Assembly (NCBI GenBank): GCA_022702705.1
Contig: CM040424.1
Span: 139,239,665 to 139,303,664, forward strand
Direction: 5' to 3'
Source of the DNA: Papilionanthe hookeriana x Papilionanthe teres
Taxonomy: Eukaryota; Streptophyta; Magnoliopsida; Asparagales; Orchidaceae
Length of the DNA: 64,000 nt
The position numbers and the translations under genes were made by a program. Each line of letters begins with the position of its first letter. Position 1 is the stretch's first letter. Shown here piece by piece: positions 49,921-61,215 of the stretch. The notes beneath the pieces are model-generated. The model had not been told where the DNA came from and made no database searches. It saw only the letters and a program-made list of their open reading frames with translations.

Positions 49921-49936
49921 AATCGACCCCCAATAG
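49921..49936 (-). other. Polypurine-like tract next to 3' LTR of element 2
   Basis: Reads ctattgggggtcgatt on the minus strand, directly before TGTTGACC. Conserved with 18211-18226 apart from one base. Confidence 0.5.
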
Positions 49937-50344
49937 GTGTGGTGAGCTGAAGGAGCACACCGCGAGTATTGGCGTTGACCGAAGCGATCAACAGAACCAA
50001 CACAGATATCCAAGTGACAAACTTAGGACGAAGTAGAAGAATTTCCGCTGGGGAGTGTCAAGCTTACCTCTGAGACTGGAGATTCCTGAACTCTCGCTGG
50101 GGAAAGGGAAAAGGAGGTGAATTCCAAATCACATGATCTGGGGAAAATCCAGTTTCAATTTAAGTTTCGATTTGTGAGTTTAGATTTCAATTTGGAGTTT
50201 CAATTTAGATTGAAGTTTGTCAAAATTAATTTGAAGGGATTTGATTTGAAATGAAAATTGGAATTTCGTGGTTTTAGATGTAACATCTTCAACCCCAAAA
50301 GAAAATTGAATCGATTGGATTGGATCATTACAATGAGGAGAGAT

Positions 50345-51290
50345 CTCAGAGTAATGCGGTATTGGATGTAAAATCCTTAACCTCAAGAGTTTGATTTTGA
50401 TGTATTTCATTGCAATAGGGAAAGAATCCTAAAGCAATGCAATCTCGGATGTAAAATCCTCAACCCCAAAAGTTTGATTTGGATGTATTTCATCGCAATA
50501 GGGAAAGAATCCTAAAGCAATGCAGTCTCGGATGTAAAATCCTCAACCCCAAGAATTTGATTTTGATGTACTTCATTGCGATAGGGAAAGGATCCTAAAG
50601 CAATGCAATCTTGGATGTAGAATCCTCGACCCAAAAGTTTGAATTTGATGTACTTCATTGCGATTGAGAAAGGATCCTAAAGCAATGCAGTCTTGGATGT
50701 AAAATCCTCGACCCAAAAGTTTGAATTTGATGTACTTCATTGCGATAGGGAAATGATCCTAAAGCAATGCAGTCTTGGATGTAAAATCCTCGACCCAAAA
50801 GTTTGAATTTGATGTACTTCTTTGCGATAGGGAAAGGATCCTAAAGCAATGCAGTCTTGGATGTAAAATCCTCGACCCAAAAGTTTGAATTTGATGTACT
50901 TCATTGCGATAGGGAAAGGATCGTAAAGTAATGCAGTCTTGGATGTAAAATCCTCGACCCAAAAGTTTGAATTTGATGTACTTCATTGCGATAGGGAAAG
51001 AATCCTAAATCAATGCAGTCTTGGATTTAAAATCCTCGACCCAAAAGTTTGAATTTGATGTATTTCATTGCGATAGGGAAAGGATCCTAAAGCAATGCAG
51101 TCTCGGATGTAAAATCCTCCACCCAAAAGTTTGAATTTGATGTACTTCATTGCGGTAGGGAAAGAATCCTAAAGCAATGCAGTCTTGGATGTAAAATCCT
51201 CGACCCAAAAGTTTGAATTTGATGTACTTCATTGCGATAGGGAAAGAATCCTAAAGCAATGCAGTCTTGGATGTAAAATCCTCGACCCCA
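50345..51290 (-). repeat. 82/83-bp tandem array in the 3' UTR of element 2 (about 11 units)
   Basis: Same monomer family as 18690-19725. Most units here are an 82-bp 'cgacccaaaagtttgaatttgatgtact' type scarcely seen in element 1, so the two arrays have been homogenised separately. It begins with the same diverged leading units, showing common ancestry. Confidence 0.92.
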
Positions 51291-51294
51291 AGAA

Positions 51295-51770
51295 TTTGAT
51301 TTTGAAATTTGATTGAGATTTGATTTGAGATCTGGAAGATCGAATTCGAAATTTGATTGAGATTTGAAATCAGGAAAGATTGCATTTGAGATTTGATTTA
51401 GATTTCATCTGAAATTTGGAAGATCAAATTTGAAATTTGATCGAGATTGGATTTGAAATTTGATTGAAATTCGATTTGAAATTTGGAAAGATCAAATTTG
51501 AAATTTGATCGAGAGTGGATTTGAAATTTGATTGAGAATTTGATTTGAGATTTGAGTTGATTGAATTTGAAATTTGGAAGGATGAGTTTGAATTCGATTG
51601 AAATTTGATTTGAAATTTGATTTGAAATTTGATTTGAAATTTGGAAAGCTTGAATTCGAAATTTGATTTAGATTTGATTTGAAATTTGGAAGATCAAATT
51701 TGAAATTTGATCGAGATTGGATTTGAAATTTGATTGAGAATTTGATTTGAGATTTGATTTAACACTTATG
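51295..51770. repeat. Expanded GATTTGAAATTT repeats with three palindromes, element 2
   Basis: Irregular repeats of gaaatttgatt and gagatttgat. The palindrome with arms GATCAAATTT around one G occurs at 51422-51442, 51490-51510 and 51692-51712, against one copy in element 1. Confidence 0.75.
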
Positions 51771-52259
51771 TTGATTTTGTTTATCTTTTAATGATTCAAA
51801 TTTTACTTTATCGTTTATTTAATGTTCATGTGAATTTGGTGTTCGTCATTTTTAAGATTTTTTTTTAGGAAAGTTTTATTTTATTCTTCTTTTTTTTTCT
51901 CTTTTCTGTTCTTTGTTCGAAGTTCATTTAACTTTAATGGCGTTTCCCAGTCAATTTGCACAAAAGAGGTGAAGGCCAAAAATGTGACATGGTCACTTTC
52001 ATTCCAATCATGTTGAAGATACATCATACAACTCGATCCGGAATACATCTCATACAATCCATGTAGACTCAAAACGGACTATGTATGATCTTTGTTGATC
52101 CATCCAAAGAAGCATCCGTCAAAAATCCATGTCCGAATAGTGGGGTACATGGTCAATAACATCACCTTCCAAGCCATCCTCGGCAAGGATGCCGTATGGA
52201 TGTACATCGGAGGTGTGATATTTTCCATGTAACTCACAGCTCGTAAGGCCGGAGGCTCT
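51771..52259 (-). other. Conserved 3' noncoding segment of element 2
   Basis: Counterpart of 20241-20730. Nothing gene-like is recognised. Confidence 0.5.
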
Positions 52260-53711
52260 CTAGCTCCGGTCCGGTCGGAAATGGTAAGGTGTCTTCCCGT
52301 CGTCCATCCTTCTTAAAGTAACCGAGATCCGCTTCACTCGGTACTCCCGGTATGCAATGCTTAGCGATATCCGCTCCGTTGCCCTTCGCATCATGACGGA
52401 ACCTACCGGTAATGGTATCTTCACCGGCCCGCGGAACTCACCCGGGCTCGCTATCCGGAGGTCGATCCGAACATGATGTTACACTCGTTCGAGAAAGAGA
52501 CCGTGCGTAAAGGTCCGACAAAGTCGTGGTGATCTATGTGTGGGGGTATACAGTCACCCTGCTTGTTGATGTTAATAATGCAGCTATTGGGTATGCAATC
52601 TGCTGGCAATACCCTCCATGTTATCAATCTCTTTACCATTCTCTTGATGACTAATGGCATCGGATCCACTTCCCCATGACAGAGTATTCCCGGTGGGTTT
52701 CCCTTCCTGTCTTCCGCAAAGTTGTAGCAGCATCCGCATTGTATTGTGATTCTTCCCTTCCCCGGCATCCATCTCCGGGGTTCCGAGTATGTGTTTTCCC
52801 TCATGCGGCCTGCTCGGCCCATTCTTTTCAAATCCCGGATGCAATCCACGATTTGCTCGTTGTTCATACTCCGAGAATACGTCTGTATGTAGCTCGAGGC
52901 CCTCTAGTATATTGATTCTTCTACCTTTAATTCTCTCGAAGTATTCAAAGGTTTTCTTTTCAACATTCTGCATTCTCTCCAGCTCGTATTCCGGAATGAT
53001 CTGCAGATGGTGAGGCCTGGTGACATATTGTGGGATATACGGTTCAATCCCTTCACGTTCTCCTACATACCTCGGCTCCTTAGGGATGATTCCTGTCGGG
53101 ACATCCCCCGGGGTTGCTTCTGCAACAAGGTCATGCATCACTGGTGGTTCTATCCGGTGGCGTGGTAGCCTTCTTTCTTCTGATCTTCTGGAGATTTCCC
53201 GGTCCTTTCCGTTATCCTAGGAGCTGGCCTCCTTTCTTCGTGTTCCCGGTGAACCGGTGTCCTTGAAGTGTATGTACTAGCATTAGCAACTGTTTCGTCG
53301 TGCTGGTCCGCAGCTAGTTTTGTTAACATCTTACGGATACGGCGATTCTTATTTCTTCGTTGCGTTGCTGTGAGAGTAGCTCTCTGAACTTCTTGAATCT
53401 CTGTGGGCGCGGCGCTGACAAGCCTGCCCTCTGCCGTAGCAACTACAGCATTTCATTTTCTTGTCTTCTTCGGTGTTTGCCTTTCTTTTCTTGTCTGCTG
53501 GATTGGTGGCTTGGGCCACCCACTTTCATCACTCGTTCGCCCGGGCAGCTCTTCTCGGTCAACCGGGACCCGGCCACTTTCCTCGTATCGTAGGCCTCGC
53601 CGGTGCGAAATCCGAGTCAATCTCGATTATAGCTCCATCTTTCCCCCTCTTTTCATCGAGTGCAAGGCTTACGCCATTCTTAAAGTTCGGGACCAACCGC
53701 CCGTTCGACAT
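52260..53711 (-). pseudogene. Element 2 extra 3' ORF with AlkB-like (ALKBH9/10-type) dioxygenase domain
   Basis: About 484 codons from ATG 53709-53711 (MSNGRLVPNFKNG) to a TAG at 52260-52262, the same length as in element 1. The N-terminal half is basic and linker-like. The dioxygenase half, about 52911-52280, reads over long frames: 'RRWMPGKGRITIQCGCC', 'GILCHGEVDPMPLVIKRM', then 'GDCIPPHIDHHDFVGP' with the HxD iron ligands at 52532-52540, 'SFSNECNIMFGS', 'GEFRGPVKIPLPVGSV', the distal His in 'AKHC' (52357-52359), and the Arg of the 'VKRIS'-type 2-oxoglutarate motif (52329-52331). These residues and their order are those of plant ALKBH9/ALKBH10 RNA demethylases. Breaks fall near 52870, just after 'MFGS', and around 52333-52345. 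It would act on N6-methyladenosine in RNA, if active. Confidence 0.88.
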
Positions 53712-54009
53712 TTCCCCGCGAAAAGACAAGGAAAAGGATCGAGGGTCGTACTAAGAACAAGAACATTAAGAAAATGTTTATTAAAGACACACATTTTTTT
53801 TATATATTTTTTTTATTTTCAAATTTAACAGGAATGAAGTAGGATAAGATCAGAAGAGAGATTTTGATTTGGAAAAGAAAACAAGGACAATTTTATTATC
53901 ATGATTTTATTTATTTTAGCATATTTTATTATTTTTGGGTTCGGACCCAATTATAAGTAATTACTTCACCCGTGTTTCTTAGGGATGAAGAATTAATTCC
54001 TTCGAAACA
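53712..54009 (-). other. Spacer between integrase and ALKBH ORF, element 2
   Basis: Counterpart of 22181-22480. It keeps the AT-rich TATATA-like run (about 53795-53815) and the 'ttcttgttcttag' acceptor-like sequence, with AG at 53751-53752, 40 bp before the ORF start. Confidence 0.4.
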
Positions 54010-55190
54010 TCAGGTAGCGTAATACTTTTTCAAGTATCGTCCGTTGATCGGAAGCATATGTCGTTCTCCCTGGCAATTCACTAGTTGGTAGGAACCTCCT
54101 GAGTATGCTGCTTCAACCACAAACGGCCCTTCCCAAGTGGGTTCAAATTTTCCTCCTATCTTGCAGTGTGCAAGGATAGGTCTCTTGAGAACGAGAACTA
54201 AATCACCAACTTTGAAGGTTCTCAGGCGGACTCGGTTGTCATGGGCTTGAACCATCTTAGCTTGGTATAGTTCTAAATTCTGTTGCGCCGCAAGTCTTTT
54301 CCCTTCCAAGCTTTCTAATTCTTCTAGTCGTAATTTGGCGTTCTCTTCCGTCGTGATCTTGTTTGCAACCGCAATTCCGAGTGAAGGAAGCCGAACCTCT
54401 AAAGGTAACACCGCCTCGGACCCATACACCCGAGCGTAAGGTGTAGCTTGAGTAGGAGTTCTGAAGGTTGTCCGGTAGGCCCATAAGGCTTCTAACAACT
54501 TCTCGTGCCAATTTCTCTTATTATCGTCCAAGGTTTTCTTTAAGATTTGAACGAGAGTTTTATTAAAAGCCTCAGCGAGGCCGTTTGCTCTTGGGTAGTA
54601 AATTGTTGAGTATCGCCGACCGATTCCGTGTCTCCCGACAAAATTGTTGATTTGCGTGCTTCCGAATGCCGACCCATTATCCGAGATGATCTCGCGCGGC
54701 ACTCCGAAACGGTAGACAACTTGGTTCTTGAAAACCGTAGCACGTGGTGTGCTTTCACTTCTCTAAGTGGAACCGCCTCGCCCACTCGGAAAAGTAATCC
54801 GTAGCCGCAAGAATCAAGCAATGTCCTTTTGAAGATGGTGGTTCTATTGGACCCACTATATCCGTGCCCCAACATTCAAATGGCCACGACGCAATTGTCG
54901 GTGTAGCACATTCGGAGGTTGGTGTAGAACCACTCCGTGCACTTGGCATTGGTGACAGCCTCTCGGCGATTTTCATGCAGCTCGGTCATCATCGAGGGCC
55001 GATAGTACCCTAGTCTTTTAATTTTCATTTTCATCTTCGGACCCGACCGGTGAGCACCACGAGTCCCGAATGCACCTCCTTAACAATTTCACGGGCCTCG
55101 GACCCGCTTAGGCACTTTAGCCACATTTGATCAAAAGACCTTCCGTACAATGTGTTGTTTATTAATGCGTAGGACGTAGTTCTTTTCTTG
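54010..55190 (-). pseudogene. int: Element 2 integrase (DD35E)
   Basis: The Zn-binding N-terminus is frame-shifted (55190-54900). The core is readable: first Asp in 'WPFECWGTDIVGP' (codon 54860-54862), second Asp in 'REIISDNGSAF' (54679-54681), and Glu in 'RANGLAEAFNK' exactly 35 residues later. From 54702 to the TGA at 54010 the frame is uninterrupted for 230 codons, including 'NWHEKLLEALWAYRTTFRT', 'FKVGDLVLVLKRPI' and 'KFEPTWEGPFVVEA', ending 'GRYLKKYYAT'. No chromodomain is visible, as expected for Tat/Athila. A shift near 54755-54702 separates the first and second Asp. Function: insertion of element cDNA. Confidence 0.9.
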
Positions 55191-55200
55191 ATCCGATGGG

Positions 55201-55864
55201 CTAGCGACCTATCGTCCGGTAGCTTTCCCGTTCGCAGTGTAGTCCATCAATGGCCGTCGCCAATCTTCTCGTGTTTTCCGTCACCGTCGCAACTCGATTC
55301 TTTTTCTTTTTCGATTTGTGTATTGTGTCCATGTCGAGATGTGATAGGACCCGACGTCCGTGAACCGACACTTCCACCGACTCATCTTGCAAACGAGCAA
55401 ATTCTTTTGCGAGACGGGCTAAAGCATCCGCTAAAGCATTGTCTTTTCTGGGAATTTTGTAGATCGTAACATTTGGAATCCGTTCCAACAACTGTATGGC
55501 ATACTCGGAAGTATTGTTCGAGTCTTGGCTTTAAAATTTCAGTACCGTCCGACGATCCGTTGAATGATTAACCGTGAATCCCCGTAGATGTTGATGTCTG
55601 TTATCCCCATTTGGATAGTTAATTCAAGTCCTATTATGAGGGCTTCGTATTCTGCTTCATTGTTTGTACGGCTCTGTCAAGTGGTAGGAGTATCTTAACA
55701 TCCCCCGCTCCGGTGTTATAAAGATTAGCCCGATTCCTGCCTTACCGGGCACTATCACTTGCGATTCTTTGTCTTTGTGTGCTGAAGATGCTCCGTCGAA
55801 ATATAATTCCCAACGTCGATCATCGTGGTCTTCTAGATTCATTATTTGTTCATCCGGCAGATCG
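55201..55864 (-). pseudogene. Element 2 second (archaeal-like) RNase H region
   Basis: 'RRWELYFDGASSAHKDKESQ' and 'GKAGIGLIFITPERGMLRYSY' form the first strands, with Asp of 'YFDGA'. The C-terminal end reads 'IPRKDNALADALARLAKE', the typical end of this RNase H, with Asp/Ala pattern 'ADALARLA'. The part between (about 55657-55491) is interrupted by shifts. Together with the first RNase H this gives the dual RNase H layout of the Tat/Ogre lineage. Confidence 0.8.
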
Positions 55865-57852
55865 TCATCGAGAGGAGATTCGACCGCAAAGGGTGTGCTC
55901 GCGAGGAAGTCTCGCTAAGACTTGTCCCTTTACGGCACGAAGAGGCATGAAAGTTATATCGAATTGCAATAATATCATCGACCATCCGGTAAGTCCGCCG
56001 GAAAGTGTTGGACGAGTCATCAAGTATCGCAATGGATTAAATTTCGAGATCAGGTTGACCTTATGAGAAAGCATGTAGTGCCCGAGCTTTTGAGCGGCGA
56101 AGATCGTGGCCAAACAATGCTTTTCAATTGCGGGATACCTTACTTCCGTCGGAAGTAAACGACGGCTTAAGTAGTAAAGAGAATTTTTCTTTACCCTCAT
56201 CATCGACTCTGGCTAACAGGGCTCCGAGAGAGTCGTCTAAAGCCGCGGTGTAAAGTATCAGCGGTCTACCTGAGACTGGGGCTGCTAAGACAGGAGGTGT
56301 CATTAAATATTGTTTAATGTCCTCGAAGGCCTTCTGGAATTTCTCTTCCCAAATAAATTTGGCGTCCTTTTTAACTAGTGCCGAGAAAGGCTGACACCTA
56401 CCTGACAAATTCGAGATAAAGCGTCGAAGATATGCCAGCTTCCCTTGAAAAGATCGTAGTTGTTTTAAGGTTTTGGGAGGCGGCATTTCTAAGATAGCTT
56501 TAATCTTTTCCGGGTCGATTTCAATTCCACGATGTCGGACAACGAATCCTAAGAATTTCCCGGAGGTGACGCCGAAGGCGCATTTTAAGGGATTCATCTT
56601 AAGGTTAAATTGTCTTAATCGTTCGAAAACAATTCTCAAATCATACAGGTGGTTTTCCTTTACTTTGCTTTTGATGACCACATCGTCCACGTAGCATTCG
56701 ACTTCATTGTGGATGAGATCATCAAAGATTCTTGTCATTGCTCTCTGGTAGGTTGCTCCTGCGTTCTTCAGTCCGAATGGCATCACTATGTAGCAAAATA
56801 CTCCGATTGGCGTTCTGAATGTTGTAAGTTTTTCATCTTCTGGAGCCATTTTTATCTGGTTGTATCCTGAAGATCCATCCATGAATGAGAATATTTCATG
56901 TGTTGAAGCAATGTCGATCATTAATTCTGGGATCGGTAGAGGGAATTCATCTTTTGGACATGCCTTGTTTAAATCTCTGAAATCCACACAAATTTTTATC
57001 CGACCATTCTTCTTTCTGACTGGCACCACATTGGCTAACCAAGTCGGGTATTGTTCTTCACGGACAAATCTGACGTCTATTAGCTTTTTAACTTTGGCTA
57101 TGACTTGTTGTTCGATTTCTAGACGCATTCTTCTGGGACCTTGTCTGACTGGGACAGAAGTAGGATCCACTCCTAGCTTATGGACTGCAACCTCTGGAGC
57201 TAATCCTGGCATCTCGTCATAGTTCCAAGCAAAACAGTCTTTAAATTCCATTAATAATTTGATTATTTCTTCGGAGTCTTCTTTATTGAGTAAGGAGCTA
57301 ACAAAGGTAGGTCTAGGTTCTTCGCTAGTACCTAAGTTAACTTCCGTTAACTCATCTATCAGTAGATTTGATTTCTTCTTCAAATTCTGGTGGAGCGTCT
57401 CCAATTTGTAAATCTTCGAATTCGTCTGTAGTTTCCATGCAGTTTTCATTGGACTCGCAAGTAACAACCAAGCAAAATTCTGTATCGTTAACTGACCCTA
57501 CTGTGCCGAATCCGAGACCATGCTTTGAATTGGGTGGACGACCGGAATTATTCCATAATTTTTCAAAATGTTGAGATTGACCTCTTGTCCATTGTCGAGG
57601 TAAGAAACCACGTTGAATTAAATTTTGAACACAGGGAGAGTACCACTCAAAAGGTAATTCCATTAATTCTGATGAAGTGACATCTTCGAATTGTACATTG
57701 TTTTCAGTTTTGGAGGAAGTAGCACCACGGTAGAATTTGATTGGCCTTGCACCGTCGTTACGTACCTCTTTGACCACCATACCCTCGATCTTGTTAGAAT
57801 GGATCGGGGTTAGGGTCATAGTATGTACGTAGTGGTTAATCTTTTCGTACAT
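55865..57852 (-). CDS. rt: Element 2 reverse transcriptase and first RNase H
   Basis: The best-preserved gene in the window. A 166-codon lead-in (57852-57352) is followed, after one frame change, by 447 uninterrupted codons (57467-56124). Motifs in order: 'VVPVRKKNGRIKICVDFRDLN' region (fingers), 'FMDGSSGYNQI', 'MPFGLKNAGATYQRAM', YVDD (56682-56693), 'GKFLGFVV', 'LRSFQGKLAYLRRFI', then RNase H 'YTAALDDSLGALLA'. A shift near 56180 moves to 56203-55865 with 'YYLSRRLLPTEVRYPAIEKH' and 'KGQVLARLP', the end of RNase H. The motif set and spacing are those of Ty3/gypsy Tat. Function: element cDNA synthesis and RNA-strand removal. Confidence 0.92.
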
Positions 57853-57859
57853 TGATTTG

Positions 57860-58749
57860 TATTCTTCGTCCTTCTCATCTTCGAGAGAGATCTTTAATTG
57901 CGGCTTCTTCTAACTTATTGTCGCTGCTTCTTGTTTGATTTCTTTTTCTTCTTCGTAACTATCTTCCCAATCAACATTGATGGTCGGTTTCCTCTCGTCC
58001 AATCTGTCCTAACGTCTCTACCACGACCTCGTCCCCGGCCTCGACCTCGGATGCGAGTTGTGGAGAAACCTTCACCATCTCGCCGAAGGGAGTGGTGAGT
58101 GATCGTTGGACTAGAACTTCGTGTTCTTCGTTGTCCCGAACTTTCTTTGCTTCATTTGTTACGGTATCTCTGAAGAAGATTGTTTTCTTCGGAGGTGCAT
58201 AATAAGCTGCGTCTTCATGGATTCCAATCTCATGTACGGAGAATGGTTGCAAGTCACCTTTGATGCACTGTTCCCCTCCATCGTAATATTTGATGCACCG
58301 ATGCGGAGATGATGGTACCATCCTGTTTTCATGTATCCACGGTCGGCCCAGCAAAGCGTTGAACGATGTTTCTGAATCAATTATGTGAAATTTTGCGGTT
58401 GTCTTTGCTAAGTCACCGGTCTTCATTAGTAGTGTTATTGATCCGAGGGCTCTTTCTCCTTTCTGGTTGAATCCTCTTAATAACATTTTGTCGGCCTCGA
58501 GCTCACGAGCATCAATTTCCAAGTATGCTAGTGTTCGAAGACTCATTATATTGATTGACGCTCCTGGATCCACCAATACTCTGAGAGTGTAAACTTCCCG
58601 ATTGTAACCGAAATGTACAACGGTCGGTTGTGATCCGTCGTCCCAAGTAGTAGGTCATTGTCCGTGAAGGTAACACCTCGTCGTTCCTTTAACGAACAAA
58701 CCTCATCAAAGGAATCTCCAGACCATTTGAGCTAAGCAAATTTCCGGAT
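57860..58749 (-). pseudogene. pro: Element 2 aspartic protease and protease-RT linker
   Basis: Active site VDPGASINI, Asp codon about 58568-58570, then 'GFNQKGERALGSITL', 'DSETSFNALLGRPWIHE' and the 'HRCIKYYDGG' tail typical of Tat proteases. 201 codons are open from 58576 to 57971. The linker then carries 'EEHEVLVQRSLTTPFGEMVKV' before a frame change. Upstream 'RRGVTFTDNDLLLG'-type residues are out of frame near 58680. Function: cleavage of Gag-Pol. Confidence 0.82.
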
Positions 58750-61176
58750 CAAGTAAGGCTTTGATCGAGCTTCTCTCATCTCCTTTCGATAAGATGAGAG
58801 CATCGTAAATGCTCGCGCTTGGCCGGTAGTTTCCTAAGATGGGCTAGCACGTTGTAGTCCACTTTATTTCCATGCGTCTCGGCTTCTTCTCGAATGGGTA
58901 TTTCTTCCGTCGGGGTTTGTTCTTCTTGAACAACCACCGCTTTCCTTTGTCTTTTGGACCCATTCTCGGAGGTAGAACTCTTCCACTTCTTAAGTTGACT
59001 TCGTAATTTCTTCGAATCTAGTGTCGAGCTTGTCGGTGTCTCCTTCCGAATCGGAATGACAGGCTCTTCCGCATTATCTTCAGAATCTGAAGGCTCTAAC
59101 TCTATCGTGACTGGAGCTCCTCGAAACTCGCAGATAGATTCGTTGCTTGTTGAACTCTCGTAGCCTCCTTGATGGATGCCTTCTTCGTTATTTTGCTCGT
59201 CGAGATCGTGTATGATTTGAGAATTGTCGTTGATGTCGAAATCGATATCCGGATTGTCACTAATTACGTAATCGTTAGAAACAATCAAAACGTAGCCAAC
59301 GCCATCACCCTTATCATTATATGATCCCACCGAAGTGAGCAGATAATCATACAAAATCAGAGGTTCGAGGGATTTCTCCCCCGAATCGGAAACAACTATC
59401 CTAGGATAAGCTGCCCCTAGTCTAGCCTTAGGAGTCTCGGTCCTCTCTTCTTCGTCAATTTTCTTCTTTTCTTCAATCGTCTCCTATTGAGGTGGGTCTT
59501 CTATCGCAAGTGATAGTATCGGCTTAACAGGTCTCGAACTCTGAATTGAAGCTCGCACCGAGGCAGTTTGGATGCTGTCTAAAATCTTTTTCAAGACCTC
59601 GTCCAAGCGGTAGTCCATCCATCATCGGCCGTATAGGGATCTATCGGAATGATGGGATCAGCTGAGATAACATTGACGGAACCTCCTTTCGGGGTTCCTT
59701 CATGTACTCCTTCGGGATCGTTATATTCCCTTTCCAAAGGTTGTCATTGAGCCAACTTTTGAAGGTAATGCAATCTTCAATCTTGTGCCCAAGCATCCGG
59801 TGGTAGGGGCAAAAGTTGGGATCACCTTTCTTGTTGACTTCCTCTGGTCTTTTAGGCTCGGCAGCTGGAAATCCGGAGTCTACATCGACTACGAAACATT
59901 TTCGGCATCGCTTCATTCTTGAACGGATATTCTCTCGCTCGAAGCTCCCTTAATGTACGTTGCGGACGAGGCGGTTGTTCATACCGTGGAGATGACCGAT
60001 AGCTGGGCCGGGGTTGCTGGTAATTCGTTGTGGTTGCCGCGGCCGTTCGGTGGTATTTGCATCGGTTGCTTGCCCTTGTCAACTGCTGCAACAATCCCAG
60101 ATTTCTTTTCAAAAGTCTTCACAGGCTTTTGCTTGTCCGTCTTGTCGGCGAAACTTAATTGCTTCGCCTCTTCCTACAAGCTTCCGGCCTTGCTTAACAA
60201 CTTCTCGAAAGTCTTAATAGAGAATCCTTTGAGGAGAAGTGCTATCGGGCCGTGAATGCTTTTAAGTAAGATGCCGACCGCATGTTGTTCTTGTAGTCGT
60301 GGTTCACACTTCATGCTTAAATTCCTCCATCGAAGTATGTAATCCACCAAAGTTTCGTTCGGCCTTTGTTTCTCTACCACTAAATCACCTATAGTGATGT
60401 GGTGCCGAGCTCCCGCGAATCGCTCGATGAAGAGGTTCTCTAGTTCCGAGAACGTCTTCACCGAACCATTTGGTAATTCCGCATACCCGCCGAAGGCGAT
60501 TCCCGACAGACCGCCGACGAACCGTCGAAGAGTAATGCATCGCTCCCGCCGGCATTACAACAACCGGCACGAAAGTGTGCAACATGCCGTCGGGGGTTCC
60601 CGGCTCCGTCGAAGGTCTTGAACGGAGGTGGTACGAAGCCTTTTGGGTATCGGACAACGTCGAATTCTTCCGGGCAAGGTCTACCCGTCCGAATGGATGT
60701 CCCGCTCTTCGATTCCGCTAAGGCTTCTCGCACTCGCCGTTCCACCAAGTTCTTGATATCCTTTTCGTGGATCATACTTCGTGTTGTATCCTTTTTCAGC
60801 TTGATCATCCCCGTTGACGGATGTAATCTCCTTTCCTCCGTCTACAATGTGAATGACCTCTCGGGGCTGTCTCTCTTTGTGGTTGCACTCGACTCCGGAG
60901 AGTGGCCGCAGCTACGCCCATCTCTTCCATCCTTTTCGCCATTCGGGCGATCGTGTCGTCTTTCTCTTGAAGCCGCCTTCTCACCGCTCCGGCTCCTCTC
61001 TTCGCGGCCGCAGGAGCACCTTGTGAATCCGACGAGGCTCGTGTTTCGACCATGTTGATTTCTGCATACTCGTCGTCCATGAACTCCGATGAATCAATCT
61101 CGTCTCCGAACTTTTCCTCTCTTTCTTTTGCCAATCGTCGAATATCGGTTCTCAACTTTTCCATGGCATCTTCCAA
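58750..61176 (-). pseudogene. gag: Element 2 gag, frame-broken
   Basis: Starts MEDAMEKLRTDIRRLAKE with a highly charged helix ('QEKDDTIARMAKRMEEMG') that looks coiled-coil. Capsid-type region: 'MKTFSELENLFIERFAG' and 'RPNETLVDYILRWRNLSMK' (60461-60174). Zinc knuckle C-x2-H-x4-H-x4-C at 59770-59811, CHHC ligands. The acidic spacer 'NPDIDFDINDNSQIIHDLDEQ' follows (59354-58776). The C-terminus reads 'YNVLAHLRKLPAK', the usual gag-protease junction in this lineage. Frame changes at about 60808, 60460, 60150 and 59640. Function: particle formation and RNA packaging. Confidence 0.84.
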
Positions 61177-61215
61177 CGGGGCTTTCTGTGTGTCTTCGCG
61201 GTTGTTATGCGATAG

